Of a stretch of 64,000 nucleotides of DNA, positions 9,215-17,300 are shown piece by piece. The notes beneath the pieces are model-generated. The model did not search any database. It saw only the letters and a list, made by a program, of their open reading frames with translations, and was not told the DNA's origin. Numbering within the stretch: position 1 is the first letter of the stretch; each line of letters begins with the position of its first letter. Origin of the DNA: Aquibium sp. A9E412 (GTDB lineage: Bacteria; Pseudomonadota; Alphaproteobacteria; Rhizobiales; Rhizobiaceae); contig NZ_JAOAOP010000009.1 in the NCBI RefSeq assembly GCF_030398335.1, positions 1-64,000 on the forward strand, read 5' to 3'. The translations under genes and the position numbers were made by a program.

Positions 9215-11302
9215 TCAGTTCCGACGGATCAGCATGTCGCCGAAGCGCATGACCTGAGCGACGTAGCCCGGTGGCACGATGGTGGTGGAATTGTGCTGGA
9301 TCACGACCGCCGGACCGGAGATGCGATCGTCCGCAAGCAGTTTTTCGCGCTGGTAGCGCGGCGTGTCGTGCGCCTGGCCGTCGTCGAAGACAGTGCGCCG
9401 GCTGTAGAGGCGCGCTTCATCGGGGTTCTCGCGGCTGCCATTGGCGAGTTCCGGCAGCGACAGCGTCTCGACCGCGATGGTCGCCACCAACCGCAACGTG
9501 ATCAGCTCGCAGGCCTGATCGCGAAAGGCGTGTCCGTAGATCTTCTTGTGCTCCTCGTAGAAGCTGTCGATGATCAGCTTCGCATTGCCGGCGTCAACCT
9601 TGCCGTCCGGCATGGCGGCGCGCAGTTCGAAGCCCTGACCCAGGTAGCGGCATTCGGCAATGCGCTGGAAGCGCCGCGCCTCGCGCGGGATGCCGTCGGC
9701 ATCGAGTTGCTGGTGCGCCTGCTCCGTCAGGCCATCAAGGGCGTCGTTGACGGTCTTGAAATCGGCATCGCTGGCGTTGTCGAGCACCATCAGCAGCGGA
9801 TGGGTGTATTCATACTGCAGATCGGTGACCAACAGCCCGGTTGCTGCCGTTATGCCCGGCTGAACCGGGGAGATGACGTCCCTGGCGTGGATCGCCTCGG
9901 CGAGCGAGACGGCATGTAGCGGACCGGCACCACCGAACCCCATCAGGGTGAAATCGCGCGGGTCGACGCCCTTTGCCATCGAATTGGCGTTGATGGCGAG
10001 AGCCATGTTGTTGTTGACGATCTTCAAGATGCCGAGCGCGGCAGCGTCGAGCGACAGACCGAGCGGCTCTGCGATGTGATCGCGGATCGCGGTTTCCGAC
10101 AGTGACGCATCGATCTTGATGTCGCCGCCGAGAAACTGTTCAGGATCGAGTCGCCCCAGCACGACCTGCGCGTCGGTGACCGTCGGCTCGGTACCGCCGT
10201 TGCCGTAGCAGGCCGGACCCGGCACCGCTCCGGCCGAGCGCGGTCCGACACGGAACGCCCCGCCCGGGTCGAGATAGGCGATCGAACCGCCGCCTGCGCC
10301 GATTGCGTCGATATCGATCATCGACACCAGCACCGGCAGCAGTCCCACTTCGGTGTCGCGCGGATTCTTGATCCGCAGGTCGCCATCCTGAATGACGCCG
10401 ATATCGGCCGACGTACCGCCGATATCGATGGTGATGATGTTGGACTTGCCGCAATTGTCGCCGGTCCAGCGCCCGCCGATGACACCGCCGGCCGGCCCCG
10501 ACATCAAGAGCCCGATCGGCAGTTCGCTCGATTTCTCGACCGTGGTGATGCCGCCGTTGGATTGCATGATGCGAATGATGCCGCCGACGCCCACGGCCCG
10601 CAAACGCCCTTCCAGCTTGCCCAGATAGGCCGACGTCTTCGGCCCGATATAGGCATTCATCGCGGTCGACGAGAAGCGCTCGTATTCGCGGATCGTGTTG
10701 ACCACCTCCGAGGAGCAGCACACATAGGTGTCCGGCAAGACGGACTTGACGATCTCCTTGGCTCGTTGCTCGTGCTCGTTGTTGAGGAAGGAGAACAGGA
10801 ATCCGATAATGACGGCATCCATGCCGCGCTTGGCAAAGAGCTCCGCCGCCTGCCTAACCTCGTCCTCGGCAAGCGGCACCTCGATGCGGCCGTCGGGCGG
10901 GAGGATTCGCTCGGTCACAACGAGACGATCGCGCCGCCTGACGAGCGGCTTGGACTGCCACGGCACATCGAACTGGAGCGAGAAATTGTGCGGGCGTTTG
11001 TGGCGGCCCATATGCATGACATCGCGAAAACCGCGGGTGGTGATCATGCCAACCCTGGCGCCGCCGCGCTCAATGACGAGGTTGGTGGCGACCGTCGTGC
11101 CATGGAAGACCGCATCGATGGCGCCCGGCTCGACGCCGGCCATCTCACAGACGTTGAGAATTCCCTGCACGACGCCCTCTGACTGATCGTGCGGCGTGCT
11201 CGCAACCTTGGTGACCACGACAGACCGCTCACCGCCGGCGTCTGTGCGCTCCAGGATAATGTCGGTAAATGTGCCGCCTACGTCGACCCCAACGCGGATC
11301 AT
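9215..11302 (-). CDS. hydantoinase/oxoprolinase family subunit A (HyuA-like)
   Basis: A 695-residue alpha subunit carrying the ATP-binding, acetate-kinase/Hsp70-like fold. The phosphate-binding loop GVDVGGTFTDIIL is at the N-terminus, with FHGTTVATNLVIERGG soon after, then SGPAGGVIGG and the second phosphate motif ITIDIGGTSADIGVI. Family-typical GFGGAGPLHA is near residue 460. The ATG at 11302 (MIRVGVDVGG) was preferred over a GTG nine bases upstream; neither has a strong ribosome site. It is the first gene of the minus-strand unit and is transcribed divergently from the LysR gene at 11600, which is its likely regulator. Confidence 0.9.
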   Translation of the reverse strand: MIRVGVDVGGTFTDIILERTDAGGERSVVVTKVASTPHDQSEGVVQGILNVCEMAGVEPGAIDAVFHGTTVATNLVIERGGARVGMITTRGFRDVMHMGRHKRPHNFSLQFDVPWQSKPLVRRRDRLVVTERILPPDGRIEVPLAEDEVRQAAELFAKRGMDAVIIGFLFSFLNNEHEQRAKEIVKSVLPDTYVCCSSEVVNTIREYERFSSTAMNAYIGPKTSAYLGKLEGRLRAVGVGGIIRIMQSNGGITTVEKSSELPIGLLMSGPAGGVIGGRWTGDNCGKSNIITIDIGGTSADIGVIQDGDLRIKNPRDTEVGLLPVLVSMIDIDAIGAGGGSIAYLDPGGAFRVGPRSAGAVPGPACYGNGGTEPTVTDAQVVLGRLDPEQFLGGDIKIDASLSETAIRDHIAEPLGLSLDAAALGILKIVNNNMALAINANSMAKGVDPRDFTLMGFGGAGPLHAVSLAEAIHARDVISPVQPGITAATGLLVTDLQYEYTHPLLMVLDNASDADFKTVNDALDGLTEQAHQQLDADGIPREARRFQRIAECRYLGQGFELRAAMPDGKVDAGNAKLIIDSFYEEHKKIYGHAFRDQACELITLRLVATIAVETLSLPELANGSRENPDEARLYSRRTVFDDGQAHDTPRYQREKLLADDRISGPAVVIQHNSTTIVPPGYVAQVMRFGDMLIRRN

Positions 11303-11577
11303 GACTGCCACCGCCGAGCGCCGAAGAGGCTGCCGACTGCGCGCTCAGCGAAGCGCGGCGTTACCCACAGAAGACCGGGGGGCGCGGAGCGGCTGTCGTC
11401 GCCTCGACGGCAGAGCACTGCGATTTTCGCGACACCCGCCGCGGCACGAACCCGTGGCATGTGAGAACAACACTCCCATTGACTCGTTCAACGCAGTCGG
11501 CCAAGTGACCGTTTTCTCTTGATTGATTGGATAGTAGACATTGAAAATCTGCATGTTAAATAATGATTTCGAAACGA

Positions 11578-11598
11578 TTGATACGATAACGATATCAA
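11578..11598. promoter_or_regulatory. LysR-type operator, TTGATA-N9-TATCAA
   Basis: Perfect inverted repeat with 6-bp arms (11578-11583 and 11593-11598) fitting the T-N11-A rule for LysR-type operators. It sits in the hydantoinase A / lysR divergent region, immediately before the GTG start of lysR. It occupies the place of the lysR ribosome-binding site, which suggests strong autorepression or a leaderless message. Confidence 0.55.
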
Positions 11599-11599
11599 A

Positions 11600-12508
11600 G
11601 TGCATTACGACCTGAAGCATCTGTCCACCTTTGTTGCCGTGGCCGAAGAGCTGAATTTTCATCGTGCCGCGGAACGTCTGGGCATAGCGCAACCGGCGGT
11701 CAGCCGGCTGGTTCAGGAACTGGAAGACAGGCTCGGTGTCCGGCTACTGGAGCGCACCACCCGCAAGGTTCTGCTGACGGAAACCGGACGTTATCTGCTG
11801 GAGGAAGCCCAGGACGTACTGGACCGGCTCGACGTCGCGGAAAGCACGGTGCGACTGCTTGCTTCCGGCACCAAGGCGATCTTGCGCATCGGCTACACGA
11901 CGATCACCGGCCACTCACTGGTACCGAAAATCGCCCGGGAGTTCCGGCTCGAGAATCCTGAAGTCCGGCTCGAGCTCACATATCTGACTTCGCCGGTTCA
12001 GCGAGACCGGATCCTGCAGGACGAAATCGACCTGGGCTTCATCGAGGGTTCGTTCCTGAGCTCGGAGATCGAGTCGCGCGCAGTGGCCCGCCACTCGCTG
12101 GTCGCACTTCTGCCGCCCGACCATCCCCTCACGGCCAAGGAGGCCTTGACGGTGGCGGACCTCGCCCGCGAGGCGCTGATCTTGGGCACCAACGCCGAGT
12201 GGCCGACCTTTCGGCGCATCGTCATCGACATGTTCCAGAATCACGGCCAGGTGCTGACGGTTGGCCAGGAAGCCTCCAGCCTTACCGGCATTCTCGGCCT
12301 GGTCACCGCCGGTGTCGGCATCACCGTGTTTTGCGGCATGCCGAGCTTCTGCGGCCCGCAAGTGCTGGCGGTGCGCCCGATCGCCACCGATACGCCGACC
12401 GAGGTAGAAACCCACCTCGCCTGGCGGCGCTCCAACCTCACGGCGGCCATGAGGCGTTTCGTGGAGACCAGTCAGCGCGTCGGCGCGGATTACCGCAGTA
12501 TCGTGTGA
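11600..12508 (+). CDS. LysR-family transcriptional regulator
   Basis: A 302-residue LysR regulator. The N-terminal winged helix-turn-helix reads HLSTFVAVAEELNFHRAAER then GIAQPAVSRLVQELEDRLG and ERTTRKVLLTETG. The effector-binding domain follows from about residue 90 (LRIGYTTITGHSLVP). The start is GTG at 11600; a stop lies only 21 bases upstream in frame, so no longer start exists. There is no visible Shine-Dalgarno sequence, because an operator palindrome ends two bases upstream. It is divergent from the hydantoinase genes and probably controls them. It is a clear paralogue of the second LysR at 13377. Confidence 0.92.
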   Translation: MHYDLKHLSTFVAVAEELNFHRAAERLGIAQPAVSRLVQELEDRLGVRLLERTTRKVLLTETGRYLLEEAQDVLDRLDVAESTVRLLASGTKAILRIGYTTITGHSLVPKIAREFRLENPEVRLELTYLTSPVQRDRILQDEIDLGFIEGSFLSSEIESRAVARHSLVALLPPDHPLTAKEALTVADLAREALILGTNAEWPTFRRIVIDMFQNHGQVLTVGQEASSLTGILGLVTAGVGITVFCGMPSFCGPQVLAVRPIATDTPTEVETHLAWRRSNLTAAMRRFVETSQRVGADYRSIV

Positions 12509-12520
12509 GCACGCCGTGGC

Positions 12521-13243
12521 TCACGCAGCGGCCGAGCCTGAGCCATCGACCGTTTCCAGATAGGCTACGCATTCGGCGACCGAATGAACGTCGGCGAACT
12601 TGGCGTCGATGTCGTAGAGGTTCCAAGCGACGGCACCCGGCACCCTGTCGCCAATACAGTCACGCACGGCGATCGTGCGAAAGCCCTCAGCCAGCCCGTC
12701 GCAGATCGTGGTGCGCACACAGGCCGTTGCCGTGACACCCGTGACCAGTATGGTGTCGACGTCGGCCGCGCGCAAAATCCCGGCGAGCGGCGTGCCATGG
12801 AAGGCGCTGGCGCGTTTCTTGAGCAGGGTGTGCTCGCCATCCGCCGGCGCAATGCGTGAATCGATTGCCCACAACTCCGTATCGGTCAGGGAGACGGCCT
12901 CGATCGGGATCTTGTGGTGCCACAGCCCCATGTCCGTGAAGGGAGCATCACGATCGGTGATTTCGTAGGCCGTGGTCACATGGATGACCGGATGGCCCTT
13001 CGCGCGACAGGCGCTCAACAGCGCTTGCATGCCTGGAATGATTTCGCCGTTCATCGCTTGCTGATCGCAGGTAAAGGGGTTGCCGGGCCGGGTCCAGGCG
13101 TTGGCGAGGTCGACGCTGACAAGGGCTGGGCGTCGTCCGAAGCCAATGCGCCGCTGAAAGCCGCGCTCCTGATAGATGCGCGTCGATGCCTCGAAAGCCG
13201 CGCGCAGCATTCTTTCGAGTTCTCCGTCGTCTAGCTGCTCCAT
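12521..13243 (-). CDS. isochorismatase-family amidohydrolase, possibly N-carbamoylsarcosine amidase-like
   Basis: A 240-residue cysteine hydrolase of the isochorismatase fold. The predicted triad is Asp45 (ALVSVDLANAW), Lys142 or Lys143 (LLKKRASAF) and Cys175 (GVTATACVRTT), preceded by the cis-peptide region. The N-terminal helical extension and triad spacing resemble N-carbamoylsarcosine amidase, which releases ammonia and CO2 from N-carbamoylsarcosine; this is from memory of the family, not alignment. In the known N-methylhydantoin route that enzyme acts right after an ATP-dependent HyuA/HyuB-type hydantoinase, and both types occur here. Other amidases of this fold (nicotinamidase, ureidoacrylate hydrolase) remain possible. 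ATG 13243 gives MEQLDDGELERML; upstream sequence is unlike the family. It is divergent from the LysR gene at 13377. Confidence 0.8.
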   Translation of the reverse strand: MEQLDDGELERMLRAAFEASTRIYQERGFQRRIGFGRRPALVSVDLANAWTRPGNPFTCDQQAMNGEIIPGMQALLSACRAKGHPVIHVTTAYEITDRDAPFTDMGLWHHKIPIEAVSLTDTELWAIDSRIAPADGEHTLLKKRASAFHGTPLAGILRAADVDTILVTGVTATACVRTTICDGLAEGFRTIAVRDCIGDRVPGAVAWNLYDIDAKFADVHSVAECVAYLETVDGSGSAAA

Positions 13244-13316
13244 CCTGCTGCTCCGTTGGCCAGTTGCGGACCGGGAACCGGTCGGCAGAGTATCGCAGCG
13301 CGCCTGCGCATGCGGA

Positions 13317-13357
13317 ATTGACAATAGTGCCCTTATTGGTGCGCATTGTGCATCAAT
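13317..13357. promoter_or_regulatory. possible LysR-type operator pair (ATTG...CAAT repeats)
   Basis: Two short palindromes, ATTG-A-CAAT at 13317-13325 and ATTG-N5-CAAT at 13345-13357, lie about 28 bp apart in the divergent region between the amidohydrolase and the second lysR. Position and spacing suit a LysR-type regulator, but the arms are only 4 bp, so this is tentative. Confidence 0.3.
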
Positions 13358-13376
13358 ACCCGCACGGGCAGGAATG

Positions 13377-14306
13377 ATGGAGCAGCATCCCGGCCTCGAT
13401 CTCGCGCATTCCTTTCTGATCGCCGCAGAGGAACTGAGCTTTCGGCGGACGGCCGAACGGTTGGGAATTGATCACTCGGCTCTGAGTCGACGGATCGCCA
13501 AGCTGGAGCGCCAGCTCGGTTTCCAGCTCTTCGAGCGGACCACGCGCGAGGTGGTGCTGACGCCCGCAGGCCGAAGCTTTTACGAATCCGGCGCCCCGTT
13601 GCTGGCGGCGTACGACCAGGCGGTGGCGACCGCGCGGCGCGTGGCGCAGGGCAAGACCGGACTGTTGCGCGTCGCGTATATGGCGTTTGCGGCCATTGAG
13701 CTGATGCCTCGCGCGGTCAAGCGCTTCCGCGCCGCCAACCCCGCCGTGGAGATCGGCCTGCGCTATCTGCCCACCGAGGAACAGAAGCGCGCGCTGGCCG
13801 AGGGGGAAATCGATCTCGGCTTTATGATCGGGCCGTTCGAACATAGCGACTTCGAAAGCCGACAACTGGCTTCCGACCCGCTGCACGTGTTCATGCCGCG
13901 CGGCCACCCGCTGTCGGCCAGGCACACCGTCGAGCCGCACGACCTCGCAGGCGAGGACCTGCTCTTGGGCGACATGGCCGATTGGGAGGCCTACCGGCGC
14001 CATCTCGGCAAGAAATTGGCGTATGCCGGCGTTCCGGTCGCACCGCACCAGGAAGCCTCCAGCACGATGGCACTTCTGGGCCTCGTCGCGGCCGGTTTCG
14101 GCGTCACCGTCTATCCACGCCAATTGATCGGACTCACTGGCACAACCATCGTCTCGCGACCGATTGCCGATCCGGCATTTCACATCGAAACGGTCCTCGT
14201 GCGGCGACGTATCGACCGCACCGCCGGCGTCCGCCGCTTCATGGAGTGCGCCATGGAAACCGTCCGGCCCGCGCCCGCCGAGCACAACAACCGCCGCGGC
14301 CATTGA
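13377..14306 (+). CDS. LysR-family transcriptional regulator (paralogue of the 11600 regulator)
   Basis: A 309-residue LysR regulator with helix-turn-helix EELSFRRTAERLGIDHSALS and ERTTREVVLTPAGRSF, then an effector domain from about residue 90 (LLRVAYMAFAAIELMP). Two adjacent ATG codons (13374 and 13377) are possible; the second gives better spacing from GGGCAGGA. The protein is strongly similar to the regulator at 11600 in both DNA-binding and effector regions (EGEIDLGF versus QDEIDLGF; QEASSTMALLGLV versus QEASSLTGILGLV). This points to duplication and related effectors. It is divergent from the isochorismatase-like gene and lies upstream of the cyclodeaminase-family gene, the likely targets. 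Confidence 0.92.
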   Translation: MEQHPGLDLAHSFLIAAEELSFRRTAERLGIDHSALSRRIAKLERQLGFQLFERTTREVVLTPAGRSFYESGAPLLAAYDQAVATARRVAQGKTGLLRVAYMAFAAIELMPRAVKRFRAANPAVEIGLRYLPTEEQKRALAEGEIDLGFMIGPFEHSDFESRQLASDPLHVFMPRGHPLSARHTVEPHDLAGEDLLLGDMADWEAYRRHLGKKLAYAGVPVAPHQEASSTMALLGLVAAGFGVTVYPRQLIGLTGTTIVSRPIADPAFHIETVLVRRRIDRTAGVRRFMECAMETVRPAPAEHNNRRGH

Positions 14307-14401
14307 CGCATCGTCAAGTTTGCGACCTGATTGGAGCGGACGCGGATGCTTCGGCCCCATCGGCGATCATGAGTGACATCGTGACGATCGTGGAGGCGAA
14401 G

Positions 14402-15415
14402 ATGGAAAATTGGGCCAACCGCAAGACGCTGATCTTGGGCCGCAGCGAAATGGTCGGGCTTTTGAGCCCGGCCGAATACAATCAATGCGTGGAACAGGCC
14501 TATCGCATGCATGGCGAAGGCCGCTTCTACATGGACCCCAAGAGCCATATCGTTCTCGACCGGTTTCCCGGCGAGTGGGAGGCGATGCCGTCCTATATCG
14601 AGGAACCGCACGCGGCGGCCTGCAAGTGGGTGTCGATCCGCGAGCAGAACCGCGAGCGCTACAATCTGCCGACGGTGTTTTCGATCCTCATCTACACCGA
14701 GCCGGAAACCGGCTTCCCGCTGGCCATCGTCGACGGTTCATACCACACGGTGATGCGCACCGGCTCGGCCGGCGCGGTGTCTGCCAAATGGATGGCGCGG
14801 CCGGATTCCAAAACGCTGGCCATCGTCGGCGCCGGACATATGGCCGAAGGCGCGCTGGCCACCTGCAACGAGGTGTTCGACTGGTCGGACGTGCGGGTGT
14901 GGAGCCGCAGCCAGACGACGCTCGACGCGTTCGTCCGCGAACAGCAACCCAAATATGACGGCTTTACCATCCGCACCTCCACTGATCCGGAAGAAGTCGT
15001 GCGCGGCGCGGACGTGATCGTCACGCTGACGCCGGCACGCGCGCCCATCATCAAGGCAGACTGGATCGCGCCGGGCACCCACATCGCAGCGGTGGGCGCC
15101 GACAAGGCAGGCGATCAGGAACTGGAGGGCACGCTGCTGACCAAAGCTCGGATATTCGTCGACGACATCCGCCAGTGCCGCACCGATGGCGAAATCAACG
15201 TGCCGCTTTCGCAGGGGCTGATCACCGAGACCGACATCGCGGGCGAAATCGGCGAGGTGGTCACCGGACGCAAGGCGGGGCGGAGGTCCGACGACGAGAT
15301 AACCATCTTCGATTCCACCGGGATCGCTTTGCAGGATTCAGCAACGGTGCCGCTCGAATATCAGCGCGCGATGGAAAAGGGTGTCGGCATCGAGAAGAAA
15401 ATGATCTCGACCTGA
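14402..15415 (+). CDS. ornithine cyclodeaminase / mu-crystallin family protein
   Basis: A 337-residue NAD(P)-dependent enzyme of the ornithine cyclodeaminase/alanine dehydrogenase/ketimine reductase family. Visible features are IVDGSYHTVMRTGSAGAVSA (substrate and cofactor side), the Rossmann motif LAIVGAGHMAEGAL, DVIVTLTPARAPI and GTHIAAVGADKAGDQEL. The C-terminal TIFDSTGIALQDSA is typical. ATG at 14402 has GGAGG five bases upstream; an ATG at 14369 has none. Family members convert ornithine to proline or reduce cyclic imines formed from amino acids, so here it could process a ring-opened or cyclic imine product of the hydantoinase and amidohydrolase steps. The actual substrate is not visible. 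Confidence 0.87.
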   Translation: MENWANRKTLILGRSEMVGLLSPAEYNQCVEQAYRMHGEGRFYMDPKSHIVLDRFPGEWEAMPSYIEEPHAAACKWVSIREQNRERYNLPTVFSILIYTEPETGFPLAIVDGSYHTVMRTGSAGAVSAKWMARPDSKTLAIVGAGHMAEGALATCNEVFDWSDVRVWSRSQTTLDAFVREQQPKYDGFTIRTSTDPEEVVRGADVIVTLTPARAPIIKADWIAPGTHIAAVGADKAGDQELEGTLLTKARIFVDDIRQCRTDGEINVPLSQGLITETDIAGEIGEVVTGRKAGRRSDDEITIFDSTGIALQDSATVPLEYQRAMEKGVGIEKKMIST

Positions 15416-15670
15416 CCCGCAAGCCGGAACGACGCCGCTGCGACGAGAGCCCGATGCAATCGCGCATGGTCGTGCCGACGACCTGTCGGCGAGGCCCTCC
15501 AGAACCACCGGCTGACGGGCTTCATCGACGGGTCCTTCATGAGGATGCCCTCGCAAGGTCACCGGCAGATGGTTCTGCATCCGTCGAGTGGCGCAGACGG
15601 GCTGGCGCACAGCGGACGCCAGCCTCCACATCTCCCCGGACGGGCGCGGCCGCCTGCAAGAGCCGGAGCT

Positions 15671-16285
15671 TCAGCCGCGCACGATCTCCATTTCTATCTC
15701 GCTCAGTTCGTGCCGGTGGCCGCCGCTCACCTCCCAGCCATCGACTTCGAGGTCGAAGGGACAGGCGCTGACGACGCAGATGAGATCGATCAGCGCTTCC
15801 ACTTCGACATAAGCCCCCGGAGCGACGGGGTTGGGTGGCGAGGTCAGCTTGCCGTCCTCTGCCACATGGGACTTGGCGAAAAAGTTCACCGCCTGCGGCA
15901 CATGCGGCACGGCGTGGCCGAAGCGCTTCATCGCGGTTACCAGATTGTCCGAGCAGTTGGCGTGCGGTCCGACAAACCCAAAAAACTCGTAGCGGAACTG
16001 ATCGCAGGTGGTGATCAGCATGTCATGCGCACCGGCTGCGCCGTCCTTTGCCATCTTCAACATCGGCCGACGATACTGCGACAAGAACACGTCGCCTTCG
16101 CGCGGCACCATCGAGAAATTGGTCACCCATGTATGGGGGCAGGAGAGAAACTCCTGGGTGTTTTGCGCATTGAATGCAAAGAAATCCGCGCATTGCGATC
16201 CCCGGGGAGTGGTGATCCGCAGCACCTCTCCCTTTCCGACCCTGATGCCGCGACCTTCGCGGGCGGGAACGACCACCTTGCCCAT
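15671..16285 (-). CDS. DUF1989 / urea carboxylase-associated family protein
   Basis: A 204-residue DUF1989 protein. Conserved family features are GSQCADFFAFN, SQYRRPMLKM, the HDMLITTCDQFRY stretch, HANCSDNLV (likely metal-binding cysteine and histidine) and VVSACPFDL. DUF1989 proteins travel with urea amidolyase; in the guanidine-assimilation pathway two of them form carboxyguanidine deiminase. Here the partner genes are a Rieske oxygenase and its reductase instead, so the substrate may differ. It is the distal gene of the minus-strand enzyme operon, 27 bp after the reductase. A second family member lies at 29280 in the ureohydrolase island; the two share the motifs but differ elsewhere. Confidence 0.85.
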   Translation of the reverse strand: MGKVVVPAREGRGIRVGKGEVLRITTPRGSQCADFFAFNAQNTQEFLSCPHTWVTNFSMVPREGDVFLSQYRRPMLKMAKDGAAGAHDMLITTCDQFRYEFFGFVGPHANCSDNLVTAMKRFGHAVPHVPQAVNFFAKSHVAEDGKLTSPPNPVAPGAYVEVEALIDLICVVSACPFDLEVDGWEVSGGHRHELSEIEMEIVRG

Positions 16286-16312
16286 TGATATGATCCCCTC
16301 CTTCCGGAAACT

Positions 16313-17293
16313 CTACAAGTCCAGCACCAAACGCGACGAAAGCGGACGGGACACACAGATCATCATCGTCCTGTTGGCCACCCGCTCCGCTTCGGAGTGG
16401 AGCTGGTCCAGATGCTCGACATCACCTTCGATGATGGCCGTCTCGCATGTGCCGCAGAAGCCCGCCTCGCAGGACCAGGCGACGTCTGGCTTGGCGCGGC
16501 GTATAGCCTGAAGGACGGACTCGCCGGCGCCGACCGTTACGGTGATGCCGGAGCGGGCAAGATGAACTTCTGTGCCGGCGGCGTTCGGCGCACCGGCGCT
16601 TGAAGGCGTGGTGCTCGCGGCGAAGCGTTCGGTGCACAACGTGATGTCCGGTCGCGCGGAACAGGCTTCCGAAACCAAATCCAGCATCCCTTCCGGACCG
16701 CAGCAATACACTGCGGTGCCGCGCGGCGCATTTGAGATTTCGGCAGCGAAGTCGGGGCGCCCGTCGGAGTCATCGGATAGCACCGTGACTTCCGGTCGAC
16801 GGGCTAGCCGGTCGAGAAAAGCCATGCCCGAGCGGGACCTGCCGCAATACAGCGCTCGCCAGTTTTCCGCCCCGCGCATGGCCTCGATCATCGGCAGGAT
16901 CGGCGTTATGCCGATACCGCCTGCTATGAACAGATATGCTGCGGCCGGCATAAGCGCGAAATGGTTCCGTGGGCCCCGCAAGGTGTAGATCCGACCCACT
17001 TTCAGGTCGTCGTGCACCTCGGCCGAGCCACCGCGGCCGCCATCCACGCGCAGAACCGCGACGCGATAGACATGGCGATCTGACGGGTCGCCGCAGAGCG
17101 AGTAGTGCCGCACTCTGCCCGAAGGCAGAACCACCTCCAGGTGGGCCCCCGGTTGCCATTCCGGCAACCGGGAACCCTCCGGATGACGAAAGGCGAGGGA
17201 AACCACCCCTTTCGCCTCCAGCCTGATTTCCATCAGGGTCAGTTCGTGCTGGTTCTGCACCACCCGGGTCTGGGTTGCGCGTTGCGGCTGCAT
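16313..17293 (-). CDS. oxygenase reductase: flavodoxin-reductase-like domain plus plant-type [2Fe-2S] ferredoxin (VanB-like)
   Basis: A 326-residue electron-transfer protein of the phthalate/vanillate reductase type. An FMN/FAD-binding beta-barrel carries RHYSLCGDPSD, then the NAD-binding part FIAGGIGITPILPM and YCCGPEGMLD. The C-terminal [2Fe-2S] domain has cysteines in WSCEAGFCGTCET and MMICVSRP. It passes electrons from NAD(P)H to the Rieske oxygenase encoded just upstream. ATG at 17293 (MQPQRATQ) lies 8 bp after the oxygenase stop; another in-frame ATG at 17323 would overlap the oxygenase gene. The oxygenase-reductase pair resembles vanillate demethylase and similar Rieske demethylases. 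Confidence 0.9.
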   Translation of the reverse strand: MQPQRATQTRVVQNQHELTLMEIRLEAKGVVSLAFRHPEGSRLPEWQPGAHLEVVLPSGRVRHYSLCGDPSDRHVYRVAVLRVDGGRGGSAEVHDDLKVGRIYTLRGPRNHFALMPAAAYLFIAGGIGITPILPMIEAMRGAENWRALYCGRSRSGMAFLDRLARRPEVTVLSDDSDGRPDFAAEISNAPRGTAVYCCGPEGMLDLVSEACSARPDITLCTERFAASTTPSSAGAPNAAGTEVHLARSGITVTVGAGESVLQAIRRAKPDVAWSCEAGFCGTCETAIIEGDVEHLDQLHSEAERVANRTMMICVSRPLSSRLVLDL

Positions 17294-17300
17294 CAGGGCA

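Noticed and set aside
7258-9252. Plus-strand open frame of about 660 codons opposite the hydantoinase B gene
   Set aside because: Antisense shadow of a clear HyuB-like protein; no family motif of its own.
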